Assembly: GCA_011523515.1 (NCBI GenBank)
Contig: WTGO01000118.1
Coordinates: 62,001-126,000, forward strand
Reading direction: 5' to 3'
Source: Chloroflexota bacterium
GTDB taxonomy: Bacteria; Chloroflexota; Anaerolineae; Aggregatilineales; Phototrophicaceae
DNA length: 64,000 bases
Part shown: positions 8,697-18,600 of the stretch, piece by piece
Numbering within the stretch: the stretch's first letter is position 1
Layout: every line of letters begins with the position of its first letter
Notes under the pieces: generated by a model
Seen by the model: the letters and a program-made list of their open reading frames with translations, nothing else
Databases searched by the model: none
Told to the model about the DNA's origin: nothing
Program-made: the position numbers and the translations under genes

Positions 8697-9095
8697 ATGG
8701 CGATCGTTACGCGCTGGGATAACAAGAAGAAGACCGTCGTTCTGCTGGAGTTTGAGTCCGAGTGGACCTGGCCGGATCTTGAAGTTGCCATCCAAAAGGC
8801 GGATGAGTTGATCGGCAGCGTAGAGCATTTTGTGGACTTGATCATTGATCTGGAAGGCGCGGCGATTCCCCGCGACATCATGACCGGCGCCAAGAATCTG
8901 CTGGCCTCCGGCGAGGCGCGACCCAACGAAGGCGCTCGAGTAGTCGTGGGCGCGAACGGCGCGCTGCGCACCATATACCAGACGCTCCAGAAGACCTTCA
9001 ACAACGATATGGAAGGACGCGAGGTATTGTTCGCGTCTACCCTGGCGGATGCGCGCGCCATCATCCGCGGCCTGGCGCTGGATCGCCAAGCGTGA
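8697..9095 (+). CDS. Small STAS/SpoIIAA-like protein, hypothetical
   Basis: The 132-residue product starts MAIVTRWDNKKKTVVLLEF. Its alternating strands and helices (VVLLEF, HFVDLIIDLEG, EGARVVVGANG) resemble a STAS-like fold, the kind used in anti-sigma-antagonist and related regulatory proteins. I see no clear phosphorylatable Ser/Thr signature, so this is a fold-level guess. ATG 8697 is preferred over an in-frame TTG at 8676. The next gene is an ABC transporter about 150 nt downstream, and no link is evident. Confidence 0.6.
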   Translation: MAIVTRWDNKKKTVVLLEFESEWTWPDLEVAIQKADELIGSVEHFVDLIIDLEGAAIPRDIMTGAKNLLASGEARPNEGARVVVGANGALRTIYQTLQKTFNNDMEGREVLFASTLADARAIIRGLALDRQA

Positions 9096-9248
9096 CCCAA
9101 TAGTTCTCGGCTACGTGCTTTCGCCTCATTGCCGTTTCCCCTATGGTTTGATTCAAGCCGCGTACTTGCCAGCCCTAGCCATTCGCGCAGTAGTTTGCGC
9201 TTGGCGGTCGCCGCTATGCTATAGTCTGAACAGGAGAGGTTGCACACC

Positions 9249-11189
9249 ATGATGATGCGCGGCGGCGGCTGGTTCCGCTACATGCATGGGCACGACAACA
9301 AAGCCAAACCGAATGTGACTCGGCGTTTGCTGCTGAGGGTGTTGGCTTACGCCAAGCCTTACCGGCCGCAAATTGCCGGGATGCTCGCGACCATATTGCT
9401 AACGACCGGCCTGGGCCTGCTCAGCCCGCTCATATTCCGAGAAATTATCGATCAAGCGCTGCCGCAAAAGGACTTCGCCAAGCTGAATCTGCTGGCGCTG
9501 GGTCTGGTGGTCATCCCCATCATCAGCGGCGGCATACGCATCTGGCAGCGCAAGCTCAACGTGGCCATCGGCGAAGGCGTGATCTATGACCTGCGCGTCT
9601 CGCTTTATCATCACCTGCAGCAGATGTCGCTGCGCTTTTTCACCAATACCAAGACCGGCGAGCTGATGAGCCGGCTCAACAACGATGTGGTTGGCGCGCA
9701 GAACGCCATCAGCAACACGATCGTCTCCATCATCACCAATGTGATTACCGTGGTCGCTACGCTGGCCGTAATGCTGGGCATGAAGTGGCAACTGACTATC
9801 CTGGGTGTGATGGTGCTGCCGCTGTTCATCTTGGTCGCGCGGCGGCTGGGTACGCGGCTGCAGCGGATCGCGCGCGAGCAGATGGGCTACAACGCGCAGA
9901 TGAACGCCATGATGAACGAAACGCTCAATATCAGCGGCGCGCTGCTGGTCAAGCTCTTTGGGCGCATCGACGCGGAAGTCGAGCATTTTGACAGGCGCGC
10001 GGCCGACGTTCGCGATGCCGGCATCAAGCGCGCGGTGCTGGGCAGCCAGTTCTTCGTGTTAATCGGCCTGGTCAGCGTGGTCGGAACGGCGCTGGTTTAC
10101 TGGGTCGGCGGCATGCTGGTCATCCGCGGCGAGTTTACTATCGGCGATATTGTCGCCTTCGCCACCTTCCTCGCGCAGCTCTACACGCCGCTGCAAGCCT
10201 TGACCAACGCGCCGGTCGATTTCGCGCAATCAATTGTCAGCTTCGAGCGGGTCTTTGAGATCATTGATCTGCCGCTGGAAATCGAGGAGAAGCCTGACGC
10301 TATCCACCTGAGCGCGGTAACTGGCGCCTTGGTCTTTGAAGATGTCAGCTTTCGCTATCAGCTTAACCGCAGCCACCTGCTATCCGATGTGGAGCGCATC
10401 GGGCGCATTGATAGCGTCGCGGCTACGCGCTCGGGCAATCCGGCGCAGAAGGACAACGGCGCTTCAACCGGCGGCGCGAAACACCAGGCGCGCGAATTGG
10501 CATTGGAGCAGCTTGCGTTTCACATTGAACCGGGCCAGTTGGTCGCTCTGGTGGGGCCGAGCGGCGCGGGCAAGACCACGCTGACCTACCTGATCCCGCG
10601 CTTGTACGATCCCACCGCCGGGCGCATCAAACTGGACGGTCACGATCTGCGCGACCTTAGCCTGCGCACCATGGCGGAGAATATCGGCATGGTGACACAG
10701 GAGACCTACCTCTTCCATGACACCATCCGCACCAATCTGCTCTACGCCAAGCCGGACGCTTCGCAGGTAGAGCTGGAAGCCGCGACGAAAGTCGCCCATA
10801 TTCACGACTTCATCATGGGGCTGAACGACGGCTATGATTCGATCGTGGGCGAGCGCGGCTATCGGCTAAGCGGCGGTGAAAAGCAGCGGCTGGCCATCGC
10901 CCGCGTGGTATTGAAGGACCCGCGCATACTGGTATTGGACGAGGCGACCAGCCATCTCGACAGCCAATCGGAAGCGCTGATCCAGGATGCGCTCAGCCAT
11001 ATCCTGCGCGACCGCACCAGTATCGTGATCGCCCATCGGCTCAGCACGATACTGGCGGCCGACCTGATTCTGGTGCTTGACCGCGGCCGAATCGTCGAGC
11101 GCGGCAGCCATAGCGCATTGCTGGCGCGCGAAGGCGTTTACGCCAATCTATATGAAACGCAATTCAGCCGGCAGCGCGAATCAGCCTGA
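9249..11189 (+). CDS. ABC transporter, fused permease-ATPase (exporter type)
   Basis: This is a half-size exporter: an N-terminal membrane domain of six helices (about residues 25-310) fused to a nucleotide-binding domain. Walker A is GPSGAGKTT, the signature is LSGGEKQRLAIAR, Walker B is ILVLDEATSHLD and the H-loop is IAHRLSTI. The family exports lipids, drugs or peptides as dimers; the substrate is unknown. An unusual insert of about 45 polar residues lies between the A-loop strand (VSFRYQ) and the strand before Walker A. Of three consecutive ATGs I choose 9249, because AGGAGAGG at 9232-9239 is then 9 nt away; a TTG at 9240 touches the ribosome site. The next gene starts 15 nt after its stop. 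Confidence 0.93.
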   Translation: MMMRGGGWFRYMHGHDNKAKPNVTRRLLLRVLAYAKPYRPQIAGMLATILLTTGLGLLSPLIFREIIDQALPQKDFAKLNLLALGLVVIPIISGGIRIWQRKLNVAIGEGVIYDLRVSLYHHLQQMSLRFFTNTKTGELMSRLNNDVVGAQNAISNTIVSIITNVITVVATLAVMLGMKWQLTILGVMVLPLFILVARRLGTRLQRIAREQMGYNAQMNAMMNETLNISGALLVKLFGRIDAEVEHFDRRAADVRDAGIKRAVLGSQFFVLIGLVSVVGTALVYWVGGMLVIRGEFTIGDIVAFATFLAQLYTPLQALTNAPVDFAQSIVSFERVFEIIDLPLEIEEKPDAIHLSAVTGALVFEDVSFRYQLNRSHLLSDVERIGRIDSVAATRSGNPAQKDNGASTGGAKHQARELALEQLAFHIEPGQLVALVGPSGAGKTTLTYLIPRLYDPTAGRIKLDGHDLRDLSLRTMAENIGMVTQETYLFHDTIRTNLLYAKPDASQVELEAATKVAHIHDFIMGLNDGYDSIVGERGYRLSGGEKQRLAIARVVLKDPRILVLDEATSHLDSQSEALIQDALSHILRDRTSIVIAHRLSTILAADLILVLDRGRIVERGSHSALLAREGVYANLYETQFSRQRESA

Positions 11190-11204
11190 GCCAGGTCAAC
11201 TCCT

Positions 11205-11975
11205 GTGAAAGCCACGATCACACAAATTGACGCCAATCACCTGGAGCGCGAATGGCAGCTGCTCAGACGGCATGTCGATGGAACTGCCTCCGAGCTGGTG
11301 CTGCTGCCCGAAATGTGCTTCGCGCCCTGGTTCTGCGTTGCGCCGGCGCGAGACGAAATTACCTGGCAGCGGGCCGTAAGCGCGCATGAAGAGTGGCTGC
11401 TGCGCTTGCCCGAGCTCGGCGCGGATATCGTCATCGGCACGGCCCCACGCAACATCGGCGGGGCGCGCTACAATGTCGCCTACCTGTGGGCGGCGCGTGG
11501 CGGCTTGCGGTGGATTCACAGCAAGACCTATCTGCCCAATGACGAAGGTTATTGGGAAGCCAACTGGTATGACCGCGCTCCGGTAGACTTTCAGCCGACG
11601 CGCGCCGGCGACCTGACAATAGGCGTCATAATCTGCACCGAGATCTGGTTTCTGCAGCACGCGCGCGAATACGGCAAAGACGGCATCCATTTGCTGCTGA
11701 ATCCGCGCAGCACGCCGCGGCCTGCCAATGCCAAGTGGCTGGCCGGCGGGCAGACGGCCGCGGTCGTCTCCGGCGCCTACTGCCTCTCGTCCAATCACGC
11801 CGGCCAGGCGGGAGTGGTCGAATTGGGCGGCGCCGGCTGGCTCTGCGACCCCGATGGCGCGGTCCTGGCCACCACCAGCGAGGCGGAACCCTTCGTCACG
11901 CTTGATCTTGACCTGGGCACGGCGGAACGAGCCAAGTCCACATACCCGCGTTACGTAGACGACAGCCCGCTTTAG
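11205..11975 (+). CDS. Carbon-nitrogen hydrolase (nitrilase superfamily)
   Basis: Members cleave amides or nitriles through a Glu-Lys-Cys triad. Here the glutamate is in LLPEMCF, the lysine in HSKTYLP and the cysteine in IICTEIWF. The 256-residue length is normal for a single-domain amidase. The start is GTG 11205, giving MKATITQIDANHLE; the usual opening strand of the fold follows directly. It lies 15 nt after the ABC transporter, so the two may be co-transcribed. The substrate is unknown; an omega-amidase or N-carbamoyl amidase-like activity is possible. Confidence 0.88.
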   Translation: MKATITQIDANHLEREWQLLRRHVDGTASELVLLPEMCFAPWFCVAPARDEITWQRAVSAHEEWLLRLPELGADIVIGTAPRNIGGARYNVAYLWAARGGLRWIHSKTYLPNDEGYWEANWYDRAPVDFQPTRAGDLTIGVIICTEIWFLQHAREYGKDGIHLLLNPRSTPRPANAKWLAGGQTAAVVSGAYCLSSNHAGQAGVVELGGAGWLCDPDGAVLATTSEAEPFVTLDLDLGTAERAKSTYPRYVDDSPL

Positions 11976-12053
11976 ACCGGGATTCCGCTATTCAATCCAG
12001 CTGTCCCTCTGCTACCATACCGCCAAACACAAGGCATTGAATGTGCACGGCTT

Positions 12054-13094
12054 ATGTCTGAAAAATACATGATTGTCGGCTTGGGGAATCCCGGCGCCAA
12101 GTACGACGGAACGCGCCATAATGTAGGTTTTGCCGTCATTGATGAATTGGCGCGGCGATATCGCCTGGGCGCGGGCCGTTCAGAGAAGCGCGCGCTGACT
12201 TGGAACGGCGGCATCGGCGCGCGGCGCGTCAAGCTGGCCAAACCGCTGACCTATATGAACCGCAGCGGTGAGTCCGTACGCCAGCTGACCGATTACTTCG
12301 CAATCTCGCCGGAAAATCTGCTCGTCGTTCACGATGACCTGGATACGCCCTTCGGCGCGCTGCGATTGCGCTGGAATGGCGGGCATGGCGGCCAGAAGGG
12401 GCTGCGCAGCATCGTGCAGCATCTGGGCAGCACGGACTTCGCGCGCTTGCGCTTCGGCATCGGTCGCCCGCCGGGACGGATGGACCCGGTGCATTATGTG
12501 CTGCAAACGTTCAGGGGCGACGAGGCCATACGCGCTGATGAACTGGCGGCGCGGGCCGCGGACGCTATTGAAGTCTGGCTGAGCGACGGGCTCGACCGCG
12601 CGATGATGCTCTACAACGGCGATGCGGCCAATGCCGGGCGCCAAGAGAGCAAGCCCGATCTCAGCGAGCGGCTGGCCCTTTTTGAGCGGGCGCATGAGTT
12701 GACGCCGCGGGATCCCAAGCCATTGGTCAAGCTCATTGCGCTGCAAAAGAAGCTCGGTCAAATCGACGAGGCGGTCGCCAACCATCTCAAACTGGCGCAG
12801 CTCTACGAAAGCGGGGAGCAAGGCAAGCTGGCGGTTGCGGAGAAGGCTAAAGCGGTGGCGATACGCCCGGGTTTGGTCGAGCAGCAGCGGGAAATCGCTG
12901 AATGGTATCTGGCCCGGGAAAATAAGAAGAAAGCTGTCAGCCGCTATCTCATTCTGGCAGAGCACTTGCGAGACAGCGGCGAAGCCGACAGGGCGATGGA
13001 GGTCGTGGCGCTGGCGCTGGCCATCAATCCGCAGCATCCAAAAGCGCTGGATATGCGCCGTGCGCTGCAAGAAACGCATATATCGCCCAAGTGA
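12054..13094 (+). CDS. pth: Peptidyl-tRNA hydrolase with C-terminal TPR extension
   Basis: Pth releases peptides from prematurely dropped peptidyl-tRNA. Residues 1 to about 190 are a Pth domain with IVGLGNPGA, TRHNVGF (catalytic His), PLTYMNRSG and VVHDDLD (catalytic Asp). At the E. coli HN pair (GGHNGL) this protein has GGQKGL. After a short linker, residues of about 205-346 form a helical repeat region resembling TPR units (for example ALFERAHELTPRDPKPLVKL and AMEVVALALAINPQHPKAL). Family members are normally about 190 residues, so the extra 150 are unusual. There is no internal stop or frame change between the parts. The hydrolase identity is firm; the role of the repeats is unknown. Confidence 0.92.
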   Translation: MSEKYMIVGLGNPGAKYDGTRHNVGFAVIDELARRYRLGAGRSEKRALTWNGGIGARRVKLAKPLTYMNRSGESVRQLTDYFAISPENLLVVHDDLDTPFGALRLRWNGGHGGQKGLRSIVQHLGSTDFARLRFGIGRPPGRMDPVHYVLQTFRGDEAIRADELAARAADAIEVWLSDGLDRAMMLYNGDAANAGRQESKPDLSERLALFERAHELTPRDPKPLVKLIALQKKLGQIDEAVANHLKLAQLYESGEQGKLAVAEKAKAVAIRPGLVEQQREIAEWYLARENKKKAVSRYLILAEHLRDSGEADRAMEVVALALAINPQHPKALDMRRALQETHISPK

Positions 13095-13174
13095 GTGAAC
13101 AGCGGGCCCAAGCGATTCGATTGCCGCTGTCCAAAGCTACTTCTAACTGATGCGTCTAGGGTAAGGAGCAAGCC

Positions 13175-14383
13175 ATGCAAGTTATCGCGCCGGAACTGGT
13201 CGGCATGTCAGCTGATCGTCTGAAGGGAATCGGCATCAGGATGCAGAAGTATGTCGACGCGGAACAGGTGGCGGGATTCGTCACGCTGGTCGCGCGGGAT
13301 TCGGAAGTAGTGCATTTCGAAGCCTGCGGCTACCGTGATGCCGAGCAGCGCTTGCCCATGGAGCTGGACACGATATTCCGCATTTACAGCATGACCAAGC
13401 CGATTACGTCGATTGCTTTGATGATGCTGTATGAGCAAGGCAAATTCCAGCTGGTCGAGCCGGTCAGCCGCTACATCCCGGCTTTCGGCAACACGAGAGT
13501 TCTGGCAGGCTATGGTTACATGGGTCCACAGCTGGCGCCGCAGAATCCGCCGATGACCATCCACCACTTGCTAACGCATACTGCCGGCTTGAGCTATGGA
13601 TTCTTCTTCGATACGCCGATCGACGATATGTACCGCGACTCGATGTTTCGCAGCGAGACCGCTTCGCTGGAAGAGAAGATGCTCGCCATCGCGGAATTGC
13701 CACTGCGCTTCCAGCCGGGCAGCGCCTGGAATTACAGCGTCGCCACAGATGTTTGCGGTTATCTGGTTCAGGTGCTGGCCGATATGCCATTTGAAGACTT
13801 CCTGAAAGAGCGAATTTTCGAGCCCCTGGGCATGGTGGACACGGCCTTTCACGTGTCGGCGGACAAGCTGGACCGTTTCGCCAAGCTCTATCGTCACGAT
13901 GTAAAGACCGGCCGCTTCAGCGAATACGAGGGCGCGCCGCATATCCCCTGGCACGACTATACGCAGCCGGCGAGCGCGCCGTCGGGCGGCGGCGGCTTGG
14001 TCTCTACGATGTCCGACTATTGGCAATTCGCCAATATGCTGCTGAACGAAGGCGAGCTGCTGGACGTGCGCATCATCGGGCGCAAAACGCTGGAGTACAT
14101 GACGCGCAACCACCTCAAGAGTGAATTGCTGCCCATGGCCATCGGCCTCGCTGGCATTCCCGGACGCGGCTTCGGCCTGGGTTTTGATGTCGTCATGGAT
14201 GCGGCGCAAACCGGCGTGATCAATTCGGATGGCAACTACGGCTGGAGCGGCGCCGCGGCGACCAACTTCTGGGTTGACCCGCAGGAGCAATTGGTCGGCA
14301 TCATCATGACGCAGCTTATGGAAAATATGCTGCCCTTCCAGGCGGACTTCCGCGCGCTGACCTATCAGGCGCTGATCGACTAG
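13175..14383 (+). CDS. Serine hydrolase, beta-lactamase class C / esterase family
   Basis: The 402-residue protein has the SxxK nucleophile motif in IYSMTKPITS, a tyrosine motif in WNYSVATDVCGYL and a glycine-rich SGGGGLVSTMSDY segment typical of the class C fold. No signal peptide is visible, so it is probably a cytoplasmic esterase or peptidase-like enzyme rather than an antibiotic-degrading beta-lactamase. AAGGAG (13163-13168) precedes the ATG at a good distance. Its stop codon overlaps the stop of the convergent gene by four bases (CTAG). Confidence 0.9.
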   Translation: MQVIAPELVGMSADRLKGIGIRMQKYVDAEQVAGFVTLVARDSEVVHFEACGYRDAEQRLPMELDTIFRIYSMTKPITSIALMMLYEQGKFQLVEPVSRYIPAFGNTRVLAGYGYMGPQLAPQNPPMTIHHLLTHTAGLSYGFFFDTPIDDMYRDSMFRSETASLEEKMLAIAELPLRFQPGSAWNYSVATDVCGYLVQVLADMPFEDFLKERIFEPLGMVDTAFHVSADKLDRFAKLYRHDVKTGRFSEYEGAPHIPWHDYTQPASAPSGGGGLVSTMSDYWQFANMLLNEGELLDVRIIGRKTLEYMTRNHLKSELLPMAIGLAGIPGRGFGLGFDVVMDAAQTGVINSDGNYGWSGAAATNFWVDPQEQLVGIIMTQLMENMLPFQADFRALTYQALID

Positions 14384-15531
14384 GGAGCGTCGATAGCCGG
14401 GATCAGGTCGTCCCACAAGAACTGATATGACTCGGCTTCTTCGGCGTAATCGCGCGGATTGCCAGCGAAACTATGGGTCGTGACCAGCACCAGCTCGAGC
14501 TCGGGGATGACGTGCAAGATCTGGCCGGCGGCGCCCAGAGCGGAATACATGTCGTAGCCGGCGATTTGATTCAGCCACCAATAGTAGCCATAGCCGGCGT
14601 AATTGTCGCCAATGTCAACTTGCGGCGAAGTAGAGGCGACCACCCACCATCCGGGCACCACTTGCTTGCCGTGCCAGCGTCCTTCTTGCAAGAACAGCTG
14701 TCCGAATCGCGCCAGCTCACGCGCCGTCATGCTTACGCTGTGACCGCCGGTGAAGTAGCCCTTGGGGTCGACGCCCCAGAAATCCGCCTCGATGCCCAGC
14801 GGAGCGAACAGGTAGCGATGCGCGAATTCGCAGGTGCTCATTCCCGTTGCTTCCGTCAATACCGCCGACATGACATGGGACACGCCAGTGCTGTAGTGGA
14901 ATAGTGAGCCCGGCGCGTTGCTGATGGGCAGGCTCAAGATGTCAGCCACCCAGTCTTGGCTGCGGTTGAGGGAACGCTCGCTCTCGTTTTCTTGCCAGGC
15001 CAGGCCATGCGTCATGGTCAGCAGATGGCGCAGGCGCAAGTCCAGCAGCCGCGGATCGTCCGAGTCTTCAAAGTAGTCGGGAAGATAACCGGCTACGCGA
15101 TCGTCCACGTTCAGAAAGTAGCCTTGATCAAAGGCGAGGCCGACCAGCGCCGACAATATGCTCTTTGATACGCTGGCGATATTGTTGCTGTCCGCTGCGT
15201 GGCTGCCGTTGAAGTACTGCTCGTGGACGATATGCCCGTTGCGAATCAAAATCAGCGACAGTCTTCGCGGCGAATCCGCCAGGCGCTCCAGGCCAGGCGC
15301 GACAACCGCCGGATCGATGCCCTGCGCGCTCAAGGTGGATGTCGGCCAATCGTAGTCGTCCGTGAGGTCATCCGGCGCGTTGCCACGCTGATAGAAGCGG
15401 CGTTGCTGCCGCTGATTTTTGAGTTCGCAGGCCGCCGGCAGGTCTTCGGGCGATTGCGCGGTGGCGGGCACGAAGCGGCAGACAAACGCCAGTACGCAAA
15501 ATAGCAGTGATCTATAAGCTATAACTGTCAT
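14380..15531 (-). CDS. Exported serine hydrolase, beta-lactamase family
   Basis: The 383-residue protein starts with an apparent signal peptide (MTVIAYRSLLFCVLAFVC, probable cleavage after ATAQ). It then has the SxxK motif in ASVSKSILSALVG and a tyrosine motif in HYSTGVSHVMSAVL. The C-terminal part has WWLNQIAGYDMYSALGAAGQ, as in bacterial EstB-like penicillin-binding-protein homologues. It is distinct from, and not closely similar to, the serine hydrolase that converges on it. Predicted to act outside the membrane; the substrate is unknown. Confidence 0.87.
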   Translation of the reverse strand: MTVIAYRSLLFCVLAFVCRFVPATAQSPEDLPAACELKNQRQQRRFYQRGNAPDDLTDDYDWPTSTLSAQGIDPAVVAPGLERLADSPRRLSLILIRNGHIVHEQYFNGSHAADSNNIASVSKSILSALVGLAFDQGYFLNVDDRVAGYLPDYFEDSDDPRLLDLRLRHLLTMTHGLAWQENESERSLNRSQDWVADILSLPISNAPGSLFHYSTGVSHVMSAVLTEATGMSTCEFAHRYLFAPLGIEADFWGVDPKGYFTGGHSVSMTARELARFGQLFLQEGRWHGKQVVPGWWVVASTSPQVDIGDNYAGYGYYWWLNQIAGYDMYSALGAAGQILHVIPELELVLVTTHSFAGNPRDYAEEAESYQFLWDDLIPAIDAP

Positions 15532-15645
15532 TTGGGCAAAGTTCGGCGAATTTGCTTCTCGAAAATGCGCGCAGCGGGACGCGACCAGCGTATCATATTC
15601 TGGGTCGGGTTACAGCGGTCGCGTCTAGTGCCTCTATTTCCGCTC

Positions 15646-15654
15646 TGATATACT
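15646..15654 (+). promoter_or_regulatory. Extended -10 promoter for mfd
   Basis: TGATATACT is an extended -10 element (TGn plus TATACT at 15649-15654). The -35 position (AGTGCC) is poor, as is common with extended -10 promoters. The inferred start near 15661 gives a leader of about 28 nt before the mfd ATG at 15690. Confidence 0.5.
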
Positions 15655-15689
15655 GATTCGTTGCTGCCTGTCACTAGAGCAAAGAAGTT

Positions 15690-18600
15690 ATGTCGCTAGC
15701 GCTTTCCGGCTTACTCGATGCACTGCGAAAAACGCAGAATTATCAGGACTTTTTGGATCAGCTGCGCGGAGACGGGTCGCTCGCGCATTACAACGTGGTC
15801 CGCGCGGCGAGGCCCTTTCTGCTGGCGGCCCTGGCGCGGGACTGGACGGCGCCAATACTCTATGTGACCTCGGCGGCGCGGCGTGCCTACAATGTCAGCG
15901 AACAGCTTCCGATTTGGCTGGACGAGGCGCAGCGCCTGCATCGATTTGCCGAGCCCTCCGCCCTCTTTTACGATCGGGCGCCCTGGGATAGCAGCGTGAT
16001 TCGCAATCGGTTAGCGACTTTATCGGCGCTGACTTATTCAGCGGGCGATTGCGGGCCAATCGTCATCGCATCGGCGCGCGCGCTGCTGCAAAAAACGCTG
16101 CCGCCGGCTGAGTTTCGCGGCGCGACGGTCGAATTGGCCCGGGGCGAGCGGCGCCCCATGGAGCAGCTCATACTGCGCTGGATCGGCATGGGCTACGAGC
16201 CGGCTACCCTCGTAATGGAGCCGGGCAGCTTCAGCCGGCGCGGCGGCATCCTGGACATATTCCCGCTAGCTAGCGAATATCCGCTGCGGATAGAGTTCTT
16301 CGATGACGAAATTGATAGCCTGCGGCGCTTCGACCCGGGCAGCCAGCGCAGCGTCGATCGGGTGGAGAGGGCGCGTATCGCGCCGGCGCGCGAAGCCCTG
16401 CCGTTGCGCACCGCATCGGTCGGCGCGCAGTTGCGAGCATGGGCCAAGGCGGCCGCCGGCGATCCGGCTGATTTCTCCAGCATCAGCGCCGACATCGAGT
16501 CGTTGGCGCAAGGCAGCGCCTTCCCCTGCCTCGAGCATTACCTGCCCTACCTGTATGATGCGCCGGCCAGCCTGCTGGACTACATACCGGACAAGGCCTT
16601 GGTCCTAATCGAGGATGCGCATTTTCTGGAGGAGACGGCTCTGGAGATCGCCGAGCAGGCGGAAGACAATCGCGGCGAAGCCGAGTCTGCCGGTCAGGTG
16701 GCGGCCGATCATCCAACGCCCTATCTCCGCTGGGAGGCGGTCCAAGCTGAGCTCGAGACCCGCGCCAGCGCGGCGCTCAGCAGCTTTAACGCGGGGACAG
16801 CGTTTGCGCCGGGCGAACGATTCGGCGGGCAATTGCGCGTGCTGCTCACACAAGTCCGGCGGCAGCTCAACCAAGGCGACAGTGTCGTAATCATCACGGA
16901 GCAGGTCGAGCGGCTGGAAAACTTGTGGTACGAGCAAGACGCCTCGACCTATATTCCGACTGTGACTGGCATTGATACGCCACCAAAGCCGGGCAGCCTA
17001 TGCTTTATCCGCGGCGCCGCCGCTGAAGGCTGGTCCCTCAAAGGCGCAGCTGGAACGCTTCACTTTGTCACTGACGCGGAGATATTCGGCTGGACGCGAC
17101 CTGAGCCGCGGCGCCGTCACGAGCCAAGCGGCGCGCGCGGCGGCAAGACGGCCGACTCCAGCTATACCGACTGGCAGGACGGCGTCTACGTGGTGCACGT
17201 CGACTACGGCATCGGCAAATTCATGGGCTTGCGCCATCGCACCGTCAATACGACCGAGCGGGAGTACCTGTTGGTGGAGTACCAGGGCGCCGACACGATT
17301 TATGTGCCCATCCATCAAGCCGATCGGCTGTCGCGCTATGTTGGGGCGGACGACAAAGCGCCCAAGCTGAACCAGCTGGGCAAAGCCGACCAGTGGATAA
17401 AGGCGCGGGACAAAGCGCGGCGCAACGCCATTGAAGAAGCCCGAGAGCTGCTCGCCATCTACAGCAAGCGCGCCCGCGCAATGGGGCATGCTTTCAGCGG
17501 CGACACAGCCTGGCAGCACGAGATGGAAGCCGGCTTTCCCTTTGTCGAGACGGAAGACCAGCTGCGCGTCATTCAAGAAGTCAAAGCCGATATGCACGAC
17601 CGCAAGCCGATGGATCGGCTAATCTGCGGCGATGTCGGCTTCGGTAAGACGGAAGTCGCCTTGCGCGCCGCCTTCAAGGCTGTGCAAGATGGCATGCAGG
17701 TGGCGGTGCTGGTGCCGACAACGGTGCTGGCGCAGCAGCATTACGAAATATTCAAACTGCGCCTGGCGGCTTTTCCGGTCGTGATTGAGATGATGTCGCG
17801 CTTCCGTAACAAAGCCCAGCAGACGCAGATCGCGGAGCGGCTGAGCTCCGGCGAGGTGGATATCATCGTCGGCACGCATCGCCTCTTGTCCAAGGATATC
17901 CGCTTCAAGCGCCTGGGCCTGATGATTATTGACGAAGAACAGCGTTTCGGCGTCAAGCACAAGGAGCACTTCAAGAAAATGCGCTCGCGCATAGACATCC
18001 TGACGCTGACGGCGACGCCGATCCCGCGGACGCTCTACTTGAGCTTGAGCGGCATACGCGATATCAGCATGATTCAGACGCCGCCGGAAGAGCGCCTGCC
18101 GGTCATCACGCAGGTGGGCTCCTGGGACGACAAACTAAGCCGGCGCGCCATTATGCGCGAAATCGAGCGCGGCGGGCAGGTCTTTGTCGTGCATAACCGC
18201 GTCAAGACCATTCACATGATACGCAGCAGGATAGAGAGGATCGCGCCCGAGGCCTCAATCGCCGTAGCGCATGGGCAGATGAGCCCGCGCGCCCTGGAAA
18301 CGGTGATGGCCGAATTCTCGCGCGGGGAGTATGACATTTTGATTTCGACTTCCATAATCGAAAATGGCATCGACATGCCGCGCGTCAATACGCTGATCGT
18401 TGACCGGGCCGATCATTTTGGCGTATCGCAACTGTATCAGCTGCGCGGCCGCGTCGGTCGCTCGGCACAGCAAGCATACGCGTTTTTCTTTCACGACCGC
18501 GGTACGCTGACCGAGGAGGCGCGCACGCGCCTGGAAACGCTGGCGGAAAACACGCGGCTCGGCGCCGGCTTTCAGGTCGCCATCCGCGACCTGGAGCTGC

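Noticed and set aside
8546-9250. 234-codon minus-strand frame
   Set aside because: It is opposite the STAS-like gene and intergenic sequence; low-complexity Arg/Ser content and no ribosome site.
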